A stretch of 64,000 nt of DNA, taken from BRH-c25 sp035627615. Its GTDB lineage: Bacteria; Bacillota; Clostridia; Lutisporales; Lutisporaceae. The notes beneath the pieces were generated by a model. It was given only the letters and a program-made list of their open reading frames with translations, did not search any database and had not been told where the DNA came from. The translations under genes were made by a program, and so were the position numbers. Positions 63,063 to 64,000 of the stretch are shown one piece after another; positions within the stretch are counted from its first letter, which is position 1; each line of letters starts with the position of its first letter. The stretch lies in the NCBI GenBank assembly GCA_035627615.1, contig DASPLL010000024.1, forward strand, positions 53,517 through 117,516. Direction: 5' to 3'.

Positions 63063-63266
63063 TTACTTGCCTATGACCAGGTTAAGTGCCTGCCCAAATG
63101 CCATGTCTACAATCCAGAGTAGCGCTCCTACTAATATTATTGAAGTAACAACTACTTCAGTATGCTGCAAAAGCTCTTTCCTATTCGGCCAGGTAACCTT
63201 TTTGACTTCTGCTCTTGTTTCTCTGAAAGATTTTGCTACATCAAACTTCTTTGCTAAACCAGCCAT
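63063..63266 (-). CDS. secE: Preprotein translocase subunit SecE
   Basis: 67 residues from the ATG at 63266, with AAGGA about ten bases upstream; an in-frame GTG at 63275 overlaps the site. One membrane helix (about 38-58) follows the amphipathic region EVKKVTWPNRKELL typical of SecE. It clamps SecY. Confidence 0.95.
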   Translation of the reverse strand: MAGLAKKFDVAKSFRETRAEVKKVTWPNRKELLQHTEVVVTSIILVGALLWIVDMAFGQALNLVIGK

Positions 63267-63287
63267 ACCATTCACTTCCTTTACTGG

Positions 63288-63437
63288 TTATTTTGTTTCC
63301 TTATGCGCAGTATGCTTCCTGCAGAATCTGCAGTACTTGTTCATTTCCATTCTATCCGGGTTGTTCTTTTTGTTCTTCATGGAATCATAGTTCCTCTGTT
63401 TGCATTCGCTGCAAGCAAGTGTTATTTTAACTCTCAT
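63288..63437 (-). CDS. rpmG: 50S ribosomal protein L33
   Basis: 49 residues from the ATG at 63437 (MRVKITLACSECKQRNY), behind a GGAGGT site. The four zinc cysteines are in CSECK and CRFCR. It has the usual position before secE. Confidence 0.97.
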   Translation of the reverse strand: MRVKITLACSECKQRNYDSMKNKKNNPDRMEMNKYCRFCRKHTAHKETK

Positions 63438-63526
63438 ATCTACACCTCCCAACGGCTTGGCACTGCTTAAAAATACTAAAACGCCGCAAAAATACATAAA
63501 AATTGCATTTTGAGACTACTCAATAA

Positions 63527-63555
63527 AATCTATCATAATTTAACTTCAATGTCAA
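63527..63555 (-). promoter_or_regulatory. Promoter of rpmG-secE-nusG-rplKA
   Basis: TTGACA (63555-63550), 17 bases, TAGATT (63532-63527), about 90 bases before rpmG. The region 63438-63852 also holds the inverted repeat at 63582-63652, the tuf stem-loop and repeat copy 11, and no gene was seen. Confidence 0.82.
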
Positions 63556-63581
63556 TAATATTTTGTACAGCCATCATCCCA

Positions 63582-63652
63582 TCAAACAGGTTGCATGCAG
63601 TACTGCAGCGCATGTCACGCTCCGTACACTATTTTAATTATTGCCTGTTTGA
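63582..63652. repeat. Long-range inverted repeat between tuf and rpmG
   Basis: TCAAACAGG (63582-63590) and CCTGTTTGA (63644-63652) are perfectly complementary and enclose a GCATGCAGTACTGCAG palindromic stretch. It lies upstream of the rpmG promoter and after the tuf stem-loop; it may be a second terminator or a small structured RNA. Confidence 0.5.
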
Positions 63653-63671
63653 GGAATATTAATACTTTTTA

Positions 63672-63707
63672 AAGGACTAGTAGCAAATTAATTTGATACT
63701 AGTCCTT
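63672..63707 (-). terminator. Stem-loop after tuf (second copy)
   Basis: AAGGACTAGTA and TACTAGTCCTT form a perfect 11-bp stem; only TTT follows directly, so termination may be partial. Related in sequence to the stem-loop after the first tuf. Confidence 0.65.
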
Positions 63708-63745
63708 CAATATTTATGTTTTGAGCTAAAGGGCCGCTCACTGAA

Positions 63746-63840
63746 GTCCCGTTGCGAGTTACGCGTTTCGTATTGCGCGATTTCAGCAGGTGCTTCGAAG
63801 CACCGCCCAATCACGCGCAACTCGTAACCCGTAACCGAGA
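63746..63840 (-). repeat. Composite intergenic repeat, copy 11 (third arm type)
   Basis: Left arm GTTGCGAGTTACGCG, core GGTGCTTCGAAGCACC (63789-63804), right arm CGCGCAACTCGTAACCCG. The arms are complementary, but the unit differs from copies 5 and 8. It lies between the tuf stop and its stem-loop, as in copy 9. Confidence 0.82.
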
Positions 63841-63852
63841 ATAGGCGTCAGC

Positions 63853-64000
63853 CTACTCTATTATCGATGCAACTGCGCCTGAGCCTACTGTTCTTCCGCC
63901 TTCACGAATAGCGAATCTCAAACCTTCTTCGATAGCTATCGGTGTGATAAGCTTTATTGTCATTTCTATGTGGTCACCAGGCATGCACATTTCTACTCCT
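63853..64000 (-). CDS. tuf: Elongation factor Tu (second copy), 3' end only
   Basis: The last 48 codons and the TAG stop; the rest is beyond the right edge. From codon 4 before the end upwards it is identical, base for base, to the first tuf over the visible part (63865-64000 against 28505 onward). The stop (TAG against TAA) and two wobble/first positions nearby differ, changing SIVE to SIIE. Two near-identical tuf genes kept alike by gene conversion are common. Confidence 0.95.
   Translation of the reverse strand, partial: GVEMCMPGDHIEMTIKLITPIAIEEGLRFAIREGGRTVGSGAVASIIE

Noticed and set aside
63438..63852. tRNA genes often found near tuf and rpmG
   Set aside because: I looked for cloverleaf arms and the GTTCRANNC T-loop and found none.

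Overview
The window looks like the chromosome of a spore-forming anaerobic member of the Clostridia. The evidence is the Gram-positive str/S10/spc/alpha ribosomal gene order, zinc-type S14, L7Ae next to rpsL, a KOW/L14e-like protein between infA and map, the spore-cortex amidase CwlD, a tungsten-type aldehyde:ferredoxin oxidoreductase coupled to NuoEFG-like subunits, and TTGACA-N17-TATAAT promoters. Nearly every gene is on the minus strand, so transcription mostly runs from base 64000 towards base 1. No rRNA, tRNA, CRISPR array or intact insertion sequence was seen.

Layout from right to left: 3' end of a second tuf, rpmG-secE-nusG-rplK-rplA, an L10 leader with attenuator, and rplJ-rplL (64000-60123). 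About 19 kb of accessory genes then separate rplL from rpoB, which are normally adjacent: a Tad/Flp pilus locus (59956-50533), an FHA protein, a small membrane protein and a Ser/Thr kinase (50501-47950), and a riboswitch-led aldehyde oxidoreductase operon (47683-41679). After a MITE-like inverted repeat come rpoB-rpoC-L7Ae-rpsL-rpsG-fusA-tuf, the S10 and spc operons with secY-adk-map, the alpha operon with rpoA, the ECF transporter module ecfA1A2T with truA, and rplM-rpsI. A PilZ protein, a MazG-like enzyme and an iron-sulfur flavoprotein-like protein follow. An M29 aminopeptidase and a small membrane protein are the only plus-strand genes, followed by cwlD.

At the extreme left is an AT-rich gene of at least 845 codons that runs off the window. 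It has an intact calcineurin-like metallophosphoesterase domain at the N-terminus and a P-loop NTPase domain about 600 residues later. The architecture, base composition and own promoter suggest an acquired conflict or defence gene of effector-plus-NTPase type. This is the best candidate for an undescribed system.

A second notable feature is a family of about eleven intergenic elements lying just downstream of minus-strand stop codons. They share a GCTTCGAAGC-like core flanked by short tandem-repeat arms. The arm sequence differs from copy to copy, but in the best copies the two arms remain complementary, so each can fold into a long hairpin.
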